Shown here piece after piece: positions 35,001-42,760 of a stretch of DNA of 64,000 nucleotides. Each line of letters starts with the position of its first letter. Within the stretch, counting starts at the first letter, position 1. Position numbers and translations under genes: made by a program. The DNA comes from Streptomyces sclerotialus (GTDB lineage: Bacteria; Actinomycetota; Actinomycetes; Streptomycetales; Streptomycetaceae), in assembly GCA_000719105.1 (NCBI GenBank), contig JODX01000018.1:198582-262581 (forward strand), written 5' to 3'. The notes below the pieces were generated by a model. That model was given only the letters and a program-made list of their open reading frames with translations. It was not told the DNA's origin and searched no databases.

Positions 35001-36673
35001 ACGACCCCGCAGGCCGCCTGATTGCCGCCGCGACGCCGCAGTCCGAACTCGTCCTGCAGCGCGACCGCATGGGCAGACCGCGCACCGAGATGTACGAAGG
35101 CCGCATCCTCACCCTGGACCGCGACGTGCTCGGCCGGCCGGTGCGCCGGATCACTCCGTCCGGCGCTCTCACCACCTACGCATACGACGCTGCGGGCAAC
35201 CGCGTCGGCCTGGGCATTGACGGCCACTTCTTCGACTTCTCCTTCGACGCCGCCGGACGTGAAACCAGGCGCCAGGTCGATACGGCGCTGACCTGGGCCA
35301 ACCAGTGGGACCCCGCCGGACGCCTCCTCACCCGGACCGTCACCGCAGACGGCGTCACCGGCGACCCACGCGCCGCCGCACAACGGCACGGCGGTGGCGC
35401 GGTGGTGCAGGAGCAGACGTACGAGTACCGGGCCGACGGGTACCTCACCGCCGTCACCGACCGACTCAACGGCGCCCGGCGCTTCCGCCTGGACCGTGCC
35501 GGCCGTGTCACCCAGGTCACCGGCCAGGGCTGGACGGAGACCTACGCGTACGACACCGCGGGCAACCTGACCCGAGCCGCCTGGCCCGCCTCCCACGGCG
35601 AGTCGGCTCTCGGTGACCGTCAGTTCACCGGCACCCGGCTGCAGAAGGCAGGCCGTTGGACGTACGTCCACGACAAGGCCGGCCGTGTCATCGAACGCCG
35701 CAAGACCCGTCTCTCCCGCGCACCCGACATCTGGCGCTACACCTGGGACGCCGAGGACCACCTCACCACCTGCACCACCCCCGACGGCACCACCTGGCGG
35801 TACCGCTACGACCCGCTCGGCCGCCGCACCGCCAAACAGCGGCTCGACGCCGACGGCAACGTGGCTGAGGAAACCGTCTTCACCTGGGACGGCGTCCAGG
35901 TCATCGAACAGATCACCACGACGCAGGCCGGCACCAGGCCGATCGCGCTGACGTGGGACTACGACGGTCTCGCTCCCGTCGCCCAGGCCGAACGAGCCCT
36001 CGACCCCGAAACCCAGCAGGTCGTCGACGCCCGCTTCTTCGCCATCGTCACCGACCTGGTCGGCACCCCCACCGAACTCGTCACCCCCGACGGCGACCTC
36101 GCCTGGCGCACCCGCAGCACCCTCTGGGGCACCACCGCCGTGGCCCGCGGCGCCACCGCCCACACCCCCCTGCGCCACCCCGGCCAGTACGCCGACCCGG
36201 AAACCGGCCTCCACTACAATCTCCACCGCCACTACGATCCTGCCACCGCCCGCTACACCAGCCCCGACCCCCTGGGACTCGACCCCGCACCCAACCCCGT
36301 TGCCTGGGTGACGAACCCTTACCGTTGGGCTGACCCTTTGGGCCTCGCCCCAAGAGGGCCGAAGGATCCCGAGAATCTGAGCGGGGGGTACCGGGGGCGG
36401 ATTGACCAGTTCGACGTCGGCTATGGGACGGACTTCGAAATTCACGTGTACGACAAGAAGGGGAACGAGGTAGGTATCTACGGAAGTGACGGGTGGATCT
36501 CAAAGCATGGGCTTGGCGATGCTGAGATACCATCCGGCGTGGAAAGTCGCCTCAAGGGGATGGCCGTCGACTTCATGCGGAAAACCGGACGCCTCAACCC
36601 CAAAGGCACAGAAGACATCTCGGGCGACAAGTGGCAGAGGCCACGCCTCCAGGGAAACGGTGGGTGCAAGTAG
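32009..36673 (+). CDS. WXG-RHS polymorphic toxin 1, intact
   Basis: A 1554-residue protein starting at GTG. Residues 1-80 match the putative T7SS-secreted N-terminal region. A WXG100-like helical hairpin follows, with the W-x-G turn at 114-116 (HGWEGEAGDAF), then coiled helices to about 250. The DUF6531 junction (PVDMATGRMVLPQTD) lies near 410. From about 480 to 1400 there are many YD repeats of the type TYDDLGRPLSIERPDG that build the RHS shell. The RHS core ends with GQYADPETGLHYN and DPLGLDPAPNP near 1420. After DPLGLAP (about 1448) comes a toxin tip of about 105 residues, GTDFEIHVYDKKGNEVGIYG through GNGGCK, which I cannot assign. Base composition is visibly less GC-rich from here through the immunity gene, as usual for exchangeable tips. 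Confidence 0.92.
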   Translation: MGLGDFIGDVTGAVKHGASAVGDGIEWAGGKAADGLDAVGLEGAAEGVRDGSEWTADKLGADVAERQLGQTEDPKEIIHGDAEKLTDRAEHLRDFFKAFDRLGTGMKGLDVHGWEGEAGDAFRAEFEPQPKFWLSAADACEEAAKALVQYASTVQWAQGQAKEAVALFKQAKAASEKAVADYNATADEWNRKNEAGQAPGPRPAPFQDPGKAGLERAQHMVDEARHQRDDAARRAKDTMTGLVRLAPEPPGGWDLVKSMGRDMAEGLALNSMHMSMGALKALGETAGLVRMLNPTDPYNLTHPGQYLQNANGVLTGLASTVAHPERLVGIVKNQNWRDPAEALGSIAIDLIGGKGAGGAAKGGLKGAVKSGVKEAVEQGAKQTARKSVKERLGDLARDLNCKVLRNEPVDMATGRMVLPQTDVTLPGSLPLEFTRTFESAYRNGGWFGPAWASTIDERLEIDAEGVLHVAADGSVRAYPHPVPGLPVTPVQGIPWSLERHPDGSYELTDPVTRTTRTFEPPAGTALGGDGTARLALLSDRLGNWISVDWDPLGRPHSMTHSGGYELRFICTTGRITRLSLTTPDGPVRLRTYAYNDRGFLTSVADADYRPTRYQADERGRIVAWTDSNGRSFSYTYDDADRCVQHEGEAGHLRARFEYGLDSPEPGCTTTRVTDSLGHISLFTVDSELRIVAETDRAGRTTRTTYDDRHRPLTVTDLLGATTSYTYDDLGRPLSIERPDGTTASVTYDEDGNPVETRDPGGAVTRRTYDEAGRLTGTVRPDGSTTALAYDEQGHLAAVTDPLGWTLRVESNAAGLPVRVTDPLGSTVTYVRDAFGRPATVTDPLGNVTRMSWTADGRLARRTGPDGAVESWEWDGEGNLIRYTDPVGGITEYTYTHFDLLEARTEPDGSRHEFHYDTELRLRQVTNPQGLTWDYEYDPSGLVTAERDFDGRLLVYAHDEAGRLRQRANPMGQTVSYKRDLLGRVTAKNAAGDETHYTYDPAGRLIAAATPQSELVLQRDRMGRPRTEMYEGRILTLDRDVLGRPVRRITPSGALTTYAYDAAGNRVGLGIDGHFFDFSFDAAGRETRRQVDTALTWANQWDPAGRLLTRTVTADGVTGDPRAAAQRHGGGAVVQEQTYEYRADGYLTAVTDRLNGARRFRLDRAGRVTQVTGQGWTETYAYDTAGNLTRAAWPASHGESALGDRQFTGTRLQKAGRWTYVHDKAGRVIERRKTRLSRAPDIWRYTWDAEDHLTTCTTPDGTTWRYRYDPLGRRTAKQRLDADGNVAEETVFTWDGVQVIEQITTTQAGTRPIALTWDYDGLAPVAQAERALDPETQQVVDARFFAIVTDLVGTPTELVTPDGDLAWRTRSTLWGTTAVARGATAHTPLRHPGQYADPETGLHYNLHRHYDPATARYTSPDPLGLDPAPNPVAWVTNPYRWADPLGLAPRGPKDPENLSGGYRGRIDQFDVGYGTDFEIHVYDKKGNEVGIYGSDGWISKHGLGDAEIPSGVESRLKGMAVDFMRKTGRLNPKGTEDISGDKWQRPRLQGNGGCK

Positions 36674-37158
36674 TGAAGTATGTCGTCGTGGAATGGCGGG
36701 CCGAGGATCGCAGTTTCTTCACCTCTCCTCGCCGATACCTCGAAGCGCTTCCCGAGCTGAGCGCCTCACTCCCTGCGGGCGCACGCGCATTTGCGAGGGA
36801 CGCCGGACACTACGACTACTACGGCAGGACGTGCACGAAGGATCTGGAGCTCCGTTCGATTTCGGTGCCTGTCAGGGATCAGCAGAACCTGGATATCATC
36901 TTCTCCCCTAACGCCTTCAAGCACGATCACCCACTGAGAATCAACTATTCAGGGGTGACGCGCTTCGAGATGATAAGGGATGACCCGGAAGGCTCTGAAC
37001 CCGATGCGTACAGAGTCCTTTTGGATGAGATCACTCCAGAGGGAAGCGGCTGCCTGCACGAGATCGAACTTGCTGGCGCGACAATCAAGGTCACTGCTGC
37101 CGACCTGACCGCAGTCTGGGGTCCGATCCAAGGGGCTGACACGCCGGGACGGTCTTGA
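36673..37158 (+). CDS. Probable immunity protein for RHS toxin 1
   Basis: The 161-residue protein starts at a GTG that shares one base with the RHS stop (TAGTG), the tight linkage expected of a toxin-immunity pair. It begins MKYVVVEWRAEDRSFFTSP and has mixed strands and helices with many acidic residues (FEMIRDDPEGSEPDAY). There is no signal peptide or membrane helix, so it should act in the cytoplasm. The sequence is less GC-rich than the shell. No family was recognised; function is assigned from position and size only. Confidence 0.7.
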   Translation: MKYVVVEWRAEDRSFFTSPRRYLEALPELSASLPAGARAFARDAGHYDYYGRTCTKDLELRSISVPVRDQQNLDIIFSPNAFKHDHPLRINYSGVTRFEMIRDDPEGSEPDAYRVLLDEITPEGSGCLHEIELAGATIKVTAADLTAVWGPIQGADTPGRS

Positions 37159-37162
37159 AGCG

Positions 37163-37429
37163 ATGGACAACATGGTGCAGTTCGAAGATCAGGTGCTGGC
37201 TCAGGTTCCGGCGCGTCACACCGTCGCGTACATGGTGCCCCCTGACCACTCGGGGCGTCGGACGGCACCCGGGGGCAGGCCAGGAAGAATACGAACTTCC
37301 GCCAGGTGCGCTTGCTCGAGGTCGGCCGAGTGCCTGGACAAGGTGTTGAACGGCGAAGTCGACGGCGTCATCCCCAAGTACGGCCTGCGAGACACAGCGC
37401 ATACCGGGACCCCGAAACGGAAGCCGTAG
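37163..37429 (+). pseudogene. Fragment of a displaced toxin module
   Basis: A short frame of 88 codons follows the immunity gene by 4 bases. It contains HTVAYMVPPDHSGRRTAPG, a strand pattern faintly like DNA/RNA non-specific endonuclease toxins, and DGVIPKYGLRDTAHTGTP. It ends at a TAG at 37427-37429. The neighbouring frame continues sensibly into ETEAVGIEEPGTPHGG, so the original reading frame is broken. It looks like a leftover toxin tip from an earlier version of the locus. Family assignment is uncertain. Confidence 0.4.
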
Positions 37430-37521
37430 GCATCGAGGAACCCGGCACCCCGCACGGCGGCACGGTCTTCACCTCGAGGTAAGGGAAGACCTACTTCGAT
37501 GACGAACCGGAGTAACGGCAC

Positions 37522-37866
37522 GTGATCGAGGTGCAGACCTCCAAGGGCAAGGTGGAGCTCGACGACGAGGACCGGTCCCTCTTCCGGGCCGTGGTCCGAG
37601 AGATGAGACAAGCCTCGTACCTCTTCGAGGACGATCCGGCCTGGGCCAATTCTCTGGACCTGCGGTCAGCGGTGCGCGCCGAGCGCACGTCCCCTGACAC
37701 GCGGGTCGAGATTCGCGCGGACCAGATGAAGTGGCTGGGCGGACTGGCGTACCGGATCTGTGAGCACCTGGGTGCCGACGAGTTCCGTACCCGGACGGGA
37801 TGGACCCTGCAGCAGGCTCAGCAACTGCTGGGCCGACTGACCGCCCCGGAGGAAGGCGAACGGTGA
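37522..37866 (+). CDS. Possible orphan immunity protein
   Basis: A 114-residue protein starting at GTG with GGAG 9 bases upstream. It is acidic and has no membrane segment. It starts with two short strands (MIEVQTSKGKVELDDEDRS) followed by helices (FRAVVREMRQASYLFED, QMKWLGGLAYRICEHLG, WTLQQAQQLLGRL). It follows a broken toxin fragment, so it may be the retained immunity gene of a lost toxin tip. No family was recognised. Coding bias is good. Confidence 0.6.
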   Translation: MIEVQTSKGKVELDDEDRSLFRAVVREMRQASYLFEDDPAWANSLDLRSAVRAERTSPDTRVEIRADQMKWLGGLAYRICEHLGADEFRTRTGWTLQQAQQLLGRLTAPEEGER

Positions 37867-38070
37867 CTCCTGGCCGCGCGGACTCCCGGTAATGCATACC
37901 GGGTGGTGACCTACTGGTCGCACCCATGGCGGAAGGCTGACGGTGTCAGACCTGACTCGCCTCATGTCGCAGATCTCGACAGGCTGGGTGAATGGCGGCG
38001 CCATGGGGACACCCGTCGAGGCGCAGCGCGGCTGAAGACGGGCGAGCGCGGCCAACAGTGCCCGGTCCGA

Positions 38071-38290
38071 TCACCGTATCCGCGGGGCGGTGATCTTTCG
38101 GCGCAGCACCGCGATCGCGTGGCGCAGGATGTGTATCCCGGCATTCTTCGCTGCGGGGAATCCGTACAGCAGGCCCGGCCACGTGAGGACCCGCGTGGCG
38201 AACGGGTAGATCATCCGTGTGACCACGGTCTTGATCATGCCGGGTCGGCGCATCGCCTGAGACCGGCAGCGGTGAAGCAGGTCTGAAGCG
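38071..38290 (-). mobile_element. Decayed IS transposase N-terminal remnant
   Basis: The minus strand reads RRPGMIKTVVTRMIYPF, then ATRVLTWPGLLYGFPAAKN and AGIHILRHAIAVLRRKI. This is the N-terminal helix and LRHxxAVLRRxV signature of the same transposase family as at 55851. The frame stops soon after and the catalytic core is missing. A similar RPGMVKTVLTLIVH fragment lies at about 46150-46200. It lies 0.2 kb downstream of RHS locus 1. The gap 37867-38523 otherwise holds no gene. Confidence 0.65.
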
Positions 38291-38474
38291 GTACGGGTCC
38301 GGTCTCCTTGCTGATCATCGATCATGGGTTCGAGCATCACTCCGCGGGAGCCGGCAGGTCGGCAGCATCCGCGAACCCGCTCCTGCGCATCGGCGCCGAG
38401 TTGAAAGTTACCGGGGCGACATGTCTTGACCCCCACGATCGCCGCCGCTTACCGTTCCCGCGTCTGCACCGGTC

Positions 38475-38486
38475 TGAATCGATTCA
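38475..38486. promoter_or_regulatory. LacI-type palindromic operator
   Basis: TGAATCGATTCA is a perfect 12-bp palindrome with a CG-centred core, 38 bases before the ATG of the decayed glycosidase gene. This form is typical of LacI-family operators controlling sugar-utilisation genes in Streptomyces. Confidence 0.65.
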
Positions 38487-38523
38487 ATCGACGGAATCCA
38501 CTTCGACCCCTGGGGCGCTCTCA

Positions 38524-39802
38524 TGCACGAACTCGTCCCGCAGCGTGGCGGGATGTCCCGACGCGCGGTGCTGGCCGCCGCCGTGACCGCGGGGGCGGCC
38601 GCCCCCGGCGTCCCGCGCTCTACGCCAATCTGTTCATCCCCTCCGAGGTGCACTGCAACGAACTGGGTGTGACGCTCCGTCAGGAGACCGATCACCCGAC
38701 GAGCGACCGCACACACCTGACCGTCACCGGGGGAGAGGCCCGGTTCTCGCTGCGGATCCGCGTGCCCAGCTGGCTGGCGGCGAGCGACGGCCGCGCGAAG
38801 CTGACGGTGAACGGCCGACGCACCGGCGGCCGCCTCGAACCGGGCACCTATACGACGGTGACGCGTCACTGGCGGACCGGGGACCGCGTCGAACTCGTCC
38901 TGCCCCGCGTTACCGTCTGGCGCCCGGCGCCCGACAACCCGCAGGTGAAGGCGGTGTCGTACGGCCCGCTCGTCCTGGCGGGCAGCTACGGGGACACCCG
39001 GCTCGCGACGCTGCCGGACATCCGTCCCGACACGCTGCGCCGCACCCCCGCCGGGCCCACCCGGTTCACGGCCCTGGCGGACGGCCGGCCGGTCCAGCTC
39101 CGCCCCTTCCACGAGATCCACCACCAGCGTTACAACGTGTACTGGTCCGTCGCACCGCGGCCCACCTCCGCCGGTGACGTGGCCCGCTACCCCCTCGACG
39201 AAGGGCACGGCACCTCGGTGACGGACCGCAGCGGAACGTTCGCCGACGGCTCCCTGGCCGGCGGCGCGACCTGGGGCACCGACGGCGATGCGGCGGCGGT
39301 GGTCCTCGACGGACGTGACGGCCACGTCGTACTTCCCGCCGGACTGCCCAGCGGACTGGCGGAACTGACCGTGTCCGCCCGCGTCCGCGTCGACGCCCTC
39401 GCCCCCTCCGCCCGCGTCTTCGACCTGGGCTACAGCAAGGACACGTACCTCTTCCTCACGGCGACCACGGGCGCCGGGCGGGCCCGCGCCGCCCTGAAGA
39501 TTGCGGGAATGGAGGCCGAGGGCTTCGTCGACGCCCCGGGCCCGCTGCCCCCCGGCCGATGGACTCACGTGGCGCTCACCCTCGCCGACGGCACCGGTGT
39601 GCTCTACGTCGACGGCACCGAAGCCGGGCGGAACACGGCCATGGTCGCCGGTCCCCTCCTGCTCGGCCGGACCAGCCGGAACTACCCGGGCCGGTCCCAG
39701 AACAGCACCCACCCGTACCTGCACGGCGCCGCCGTCCGCGACTTCCGGATGCACAACCGCGCCCTCTCCGCCGACCAGGTACGGCGTCTCGCACAGGGCT
39801 GA
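38524..39802 (+). pseudogene. GH127 (beta-L-arabinofuranosidase-like) gene with internal deletion
   Basis: From ATG 38524 the frame encodes a Tat signal (GGMSRRAVLAAAVTAGAA) and then runs out. From about 38612 another frame supplies ALYANLFIPSEVHCNELGV, the beta-sandwich after the catalytic barrel of GH127/DUF1680 enzymes, continuing with LRIRVPSWLA and YGPLVLAGSYG. A C-terminal LamG domain follows (VARYPLDEGHGTSVTDRSG to NSTHPYLHGAAVRDFR). The whole (alpha/alpha)6 catalytic barrel, roughly 400-500 residues, is therefore missing and the signal peptide is joined out of frame to the C-terminal third. The LacI-type operator upstream is still intact. Before the deletion it would have been a secreted enzyme for plant arabinans. 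Confidence 0.82.
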
Positions 39803-39862
39803 TCACCACCACCGCGGCCCACGTCGCCGCCCACCGCACCACCTTCACCCGGGAGCACAGCC

Positions 39863-40240
39863 ATGCCCCAACACCCCCTGTCCAGACGCCGTTTGGTGGC
39901 CGCGGCCGGCGCCACCGGCGCCCTGGTGGCCGTCGGCCTTCCCGATGCCGCCCACGCCGCCGGTCCACCGGCCGGACCGGACCGGCAGGAGCGGGACGCC
40001 TGGTCCGCCCGGCACTTCGCCGACCCACGCCCCGACAGCCGTCCCACCGTCTACTGGTACTGGAACGGCCCCGTCACGCCCGACCTGGTGGACCGCCAGC
40101 TCGCCGACCTGCGGTCCAAAGGCATGTACGAGGTGATCCTCTTCTCCTTCGGCAACGCCGAGACGACCCCCGTGTTCTTCACCCGAGGAGTGGTTCGACA
40201 TCGTCGGCCACGTCCTGCGCACCGCCGAACGCACCCCGCG
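39863..40240 (+). pseudogene. Secreted GH106-like glycosidase, truncated by an IS relic
   Basis: From ATG 39863 (GGGAG upstream) there is a Tat signal (PLSRRRLVAAAGATGALVAVG, read as two parts around LSRRRLVAAA) and then RPTVYWYWNGPVTPDLV, GMYEVILFSFGNAETTP, the N-terminal part of GH106-type alpha-L-rhamnosidase-like proteins. Around 40182 the frame shifts and EEWFDIVGHVLRTAER continues in another frame. At about 40245 it runs into IS5-transposase sequence and ends. Fewer than 130 residues of a protein of usually more than 900 remain. With the GH127 relic it formed a plant cell-wall sugar operon. Confidence 0.75.
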
Positions 40241-40244
40241 CGAC

Positions 40245-40400
40245 GGGTCCCCAGCGACCTGTCCGACGCCCGCCGGGCGCTGATCGAACCCGTGCGCACC
40301 GCCTGGCGGACCCGGCGCCGCCGCGATGCTGGTCTACGGCTACTTCGCCAAGTGGTAGCAGGACGGCTTCTTCACCCAGCTCACCGGCCTGCTGCGGGGT
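40245..40400 (+). mobile_element. IS5-family transposase relic
   Basis: DLSDARRALIEPVRTAWR matches the start of the intact transposase at 21.5 kb (VSDARWALIEPVFTAWR). After a deletion, LVYGYFAKW, a stop and QDGFFTQLTGLL match its VYDYYAKWEADGTTQQVHDLL segment in another frame. It is an internally deleted copy inserted into the GH106 gene. Confidence 0.7.
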
Positions 40401-40406
40401 GGCGGA

Positions 40407-40451
40407 GGCTGTGCCGGAGTCAACCCTCGATACACCGCTCCCGGCACAGCC
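40407..40451. repeat. Inverted repeat (hairpin)
   Basis: GGCTGTGCCGG (40407-40417) and CCGGCACAGCC (40441-40451) pair perfectly around 23 bases. It lies next to the IS5 relic and before the convergent acetamidase stop. It may be a terminator or the end of a lost element. Confidence 0.6.
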
Positions 40452-40602
40452 AACCTCCCACCTTGATTGCTGTCTTCGCTGCTGCTTCACGCGGATGCGT
40501 TCACCCACACCCTTGTCGCGGTGGCTCATGGGTGCAATCGCAGCGCGGGATGGGCCGACGGCCGGAACGCCCGGTCACCAGCCCGCCGGCGACAGAGGCT
40601 GC

Positions 40603-41997
40603 TCACCGCACGCGCCCGCCCGGGAAGTGCGACTTGGTGATGACGCCGTGCACTCCGGTCGTACGGTCCACGACCTGCGACAGTTCGAAGTCGGCGGCGG
40701 CGGACAGGTAGGCGTAGGCCACCGCGCGGTCCATGCCCAGGTCGTCCTGGAGGAAGTCGAGAGCGTTGACGACGGCACGGCGCATGGCGGTGTCCAGGTC
40801 GGAGCCCTGCCCGCCGGCCGAGCCGTCGGGGTCCGAAAGGCCCACGGGCAGCCAGGCGTCCTCGGTTTCGCCGAACGGGTAGCGGTACGCCACCGATGGC
40901 GCGTCACCGGAGCCGGGCTTGCACACGGTCAGCCGGAACGTGGTGCGCAGCGAGCCCTCCATGGCTGTCAGCGACACCTCGCCGTTGCCCATGGCCATGT
41001 GCGGGTCACCGGTGTAGAAGAGCGCGCCCTCGGTGGAGACCGGCAGGTAGAGAGCGGAGTCCTGGCCGAGCCGTCGGATGTCGATGTTGCCGCCGCCCAG
41101 CGTCGGCGGGATCGAGTTGAGTGCGGGCGCGGTGAGGGTGTCGCCCTCCGCGAAGGCGACGCCCATCATGCCCATGTGCGGGGCGAGCGGGAAGATCACC
41201 TCGTTCTTGCGGCCCAGCGGCAGCACGCCGTGCGCGGTGCCGCCCCGGCCGCTGCGGACGGGGGTGAAGACCGAGACGTTGCCGTACTTCTCCGGGTCGC
41301 TGTCGGCTCGTCCGTCGGTGTCGGCGGGCGGCATCACCTCGTCCGTCGCGATGCCGTCGGCCCCGGCCGCCAGGGCGCCCTTGCCGTGCCGACTGGAGAT
41401 CACCCCGTACGGCACCCGGGGCAGCAATGACAGAGGTTCGACCTTGAGTACGTCACCGGGCTCCGCGCCGTCGACGTGGATGGGGCCGATCACGATGTGC
41501 GGCCCGTCCGTGTCGAAGTCGCGCTGCGTGCGGTCATAGGACCGGGCGATCTCCACCGCGTCGTTCAGTACCTGCTGCTCGGGCACGCCCTGGGCGCGGA
41601 ACCAGGTGCGTGGGTCCCGGCCCTGGTCCTCCAGCAGACCTTCGTGGGAGACGGAGTCGACTGTGACGGTTTCTCCGGAACGGATACGGAGTACGGGCCT
41701 GCTGTCCAGTGCGGGGACGTAGCCCCAGCGGATGTGGTCGGGTTCGGCCCGCAGGTAGTGCTTGCCGTGCACGGGGCCCTTGCCGGGCTGGAGGATCCGC
41801 CGGGGGAAGGACGTTCTGCTTCCTGTGCCGGCACCCGTGTTCCCGGGGGCCGCGGCAGCGATCCCCGGCGCCATCAGTGGGGCGCCGGCGCCCAGGGCGG
41901 TGGCGGCAGCGGCGGTACGCAGCAGTCCGCGTCGCCCCAGCCGACCGGCCAGTACGTCATGCACCTGTTCCGTGGTCACAGCTGTTTCGTTGCGCAT
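40603..41997 (-). CDS. Acetamidase/formamidase family protein with Tat signal
   Basis: A 464-residue protein starting at ATG 41997. The N-terminus is a Tat-type signal with GRRGLLRTAAAATALG and a cleavage region APGIAAAAPG near residue 50. The mature part follows the acetamidase/formamidase fold: WGYVPALDSRPVLRIRSGETVTVD, GPIHVDGAEPGDVLKVE, PLAPHMGMMGVA, GGGNIDIRRLGQDSALYLPV and FYTGDPHMAMGNGEVS, with the conserved His and Asp residues. It should release ammonia from short-chain amides, here outside the cytoplasm. It is isolated: convergent with the decayed GH106 gene and followed upstream by a 7-bp repeat array. The upstream extension in this frame lacks a ribosome site. Confidence 0.9.
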   Translation of the reverse strand: MRNETAVTTEQVHDVLAGRLGRRGLLRTAAAATALGAGAPLMAPGIAAAAPGNTGAGTGSRTSFPRRILQPGKGPVHGKHYLRAEPDHIRWGYVPALDSRPVLRIRSGETVTVDSVSHEGLLEDQGRDPRTWFRAQGVPEQQVLNDAVEIARSYDRTQRDFDTDGPHIVIGPIHVDGAEPGDVLKVEPLSLLPRVPYGVISSRHGKGALAAGADGIATDEVMPPADTDGRADSDPEKYGNVSVFTPVRSGRGGTAHGVLPLGRKNEVIFPLAPHMGMMGVAFAEGDTLTAPALNSIPPTLGGGNIDIRRLGQDSALYLPVSTEGALFYTGDPHMAMGNGEVSLTAMEGSLRTTFRLTVCKPGSGDAPSVAYRYPFGETEDAWLPVGLSDPDGSAGGQGSDLDTAMRRAVVNALDFLQDDLGMDRAVAYAYLSAAADFELSQVVDRTTGVHGVITKSHFPGGRVR

Positions 41998-42070
41998 GAA
42001 CCATCTGTAGGAGCCGGTCGTTGCTGATGCGTCAGACGCGCATTGCAAGCCCGTAACCGCAAGATCACCA

Positions 42071-42147
42071 CCAGTGACCAGTGACCAGTGACCAGTGGCC
42101 AGTGACCAGTGAGCAGTGAGCAGTAAGCAGTGAGCAGTAAGCAGCGA
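42071..42147. repeat. Eleven 7-bp tandem repeats
   Basis: Eleven contiguous heptamers of consensus CCAGTGA, drifting to GCAGTGA, GCAGTAA and GCAGCGA, fill 42071-42147. They lie 73 bases upstream of the acetamidase start in non-coding DNA. Slippage-type growth is likely and copy number may vary between strains. Confidence 0.9.
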
Positions 42148-42159
42148 TCAGCCATCGGC

Positions 42160-42400
42160 TCAGCGGTCATGGACCGCCAGCGGCCATCCGCCCACCGTGT
42201 GCACCCGTACCGGCGTGTCGAAGATGCCGCTCAGGGTGTCCGGTGCCATCAGCACCTCCCGTGCGCCGTGGGCCCACACCCTTCCGTCGCGCAGGGCCAT
42301 GATGCGCTCGGAGTAGTCGGCCGCGATGGTGATGTCGTGGACGATCAGGGCCACGGTCTTGCCGAGGTCGTCGGCGGCGGCCCGGAGCCGTTCCACCATG
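42160..42400 (-). pseudogene. C-terminal fragment of a siderophore-type ABC ATPase
   Basis: Only the last 80 residues of a FecE/FepC-type ATPase remain. ERLRAAADDLGKTVALIVHDITIAADYSERIMALRDG includes the H-loop histidine, followed by VLMAPDTLSGIFDTPV. In strings shorter than the full match, the H-loop is read as IVHDITIAADYS. Walker A, the signature motif and Walker B are absent and the upstream frame is unrelated. No permease or binding protein is nearby. Confidence 0.75.
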
Positions 42401-42760
42401 CGGGTCACGCCGCCGCGATCGATCCGGCTGCTGACCGGACCGCCGGTCCTGCCATCGGAGTTCCGGAACGGCGCCCTGTCCGCGCACCCGGACACCCCCG
42501 CGCCGGCGGCGGGGTTCGGGGGCGTCGGTCCACATGACCGCGCCGCCCTCGAGCGCCTCGCACCGACGCGTGGGGATGGTCCGCCGCCCGGGGAACACCG
42601 GGCCCTCGTGGCGTGTGCTTCCCGGGCGGCGCAGAGTGATCCGGGTCCGTACGTGCACGAAGAGGTGCTCTCCTCGTGTCCTCGCCGATCCTCGCCGACT
42701 GGGTGGCGATCGGCGGCGGCCGTGGGGCGCGGTCCTTCTCCGCGTGGGACGCGGGGCCTG
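42401..42760. other. Degenerate stretch
   Basis: About 360 bases between the ABC fragment and the exporter stop. No frame shows family-like sequence. It may be remnants of the same iron-uptake locus, but nothing identifiable was seen. Confidence 0.45.

Noticed and set aside
33494..36445. 983-codon open frame on the minus strand inside RHS1
   Set aside because: It is the antisense shadow of a GC-rich repeat protein: Val/Gly/Glu-rich, no domain, no ribosome site, while the plus strand has clear RHS motifs.
42071..42147. Heptamer array as a CRISPR
   Set aside because: Units are 7 bp with no spacers and no cas genes nearby.
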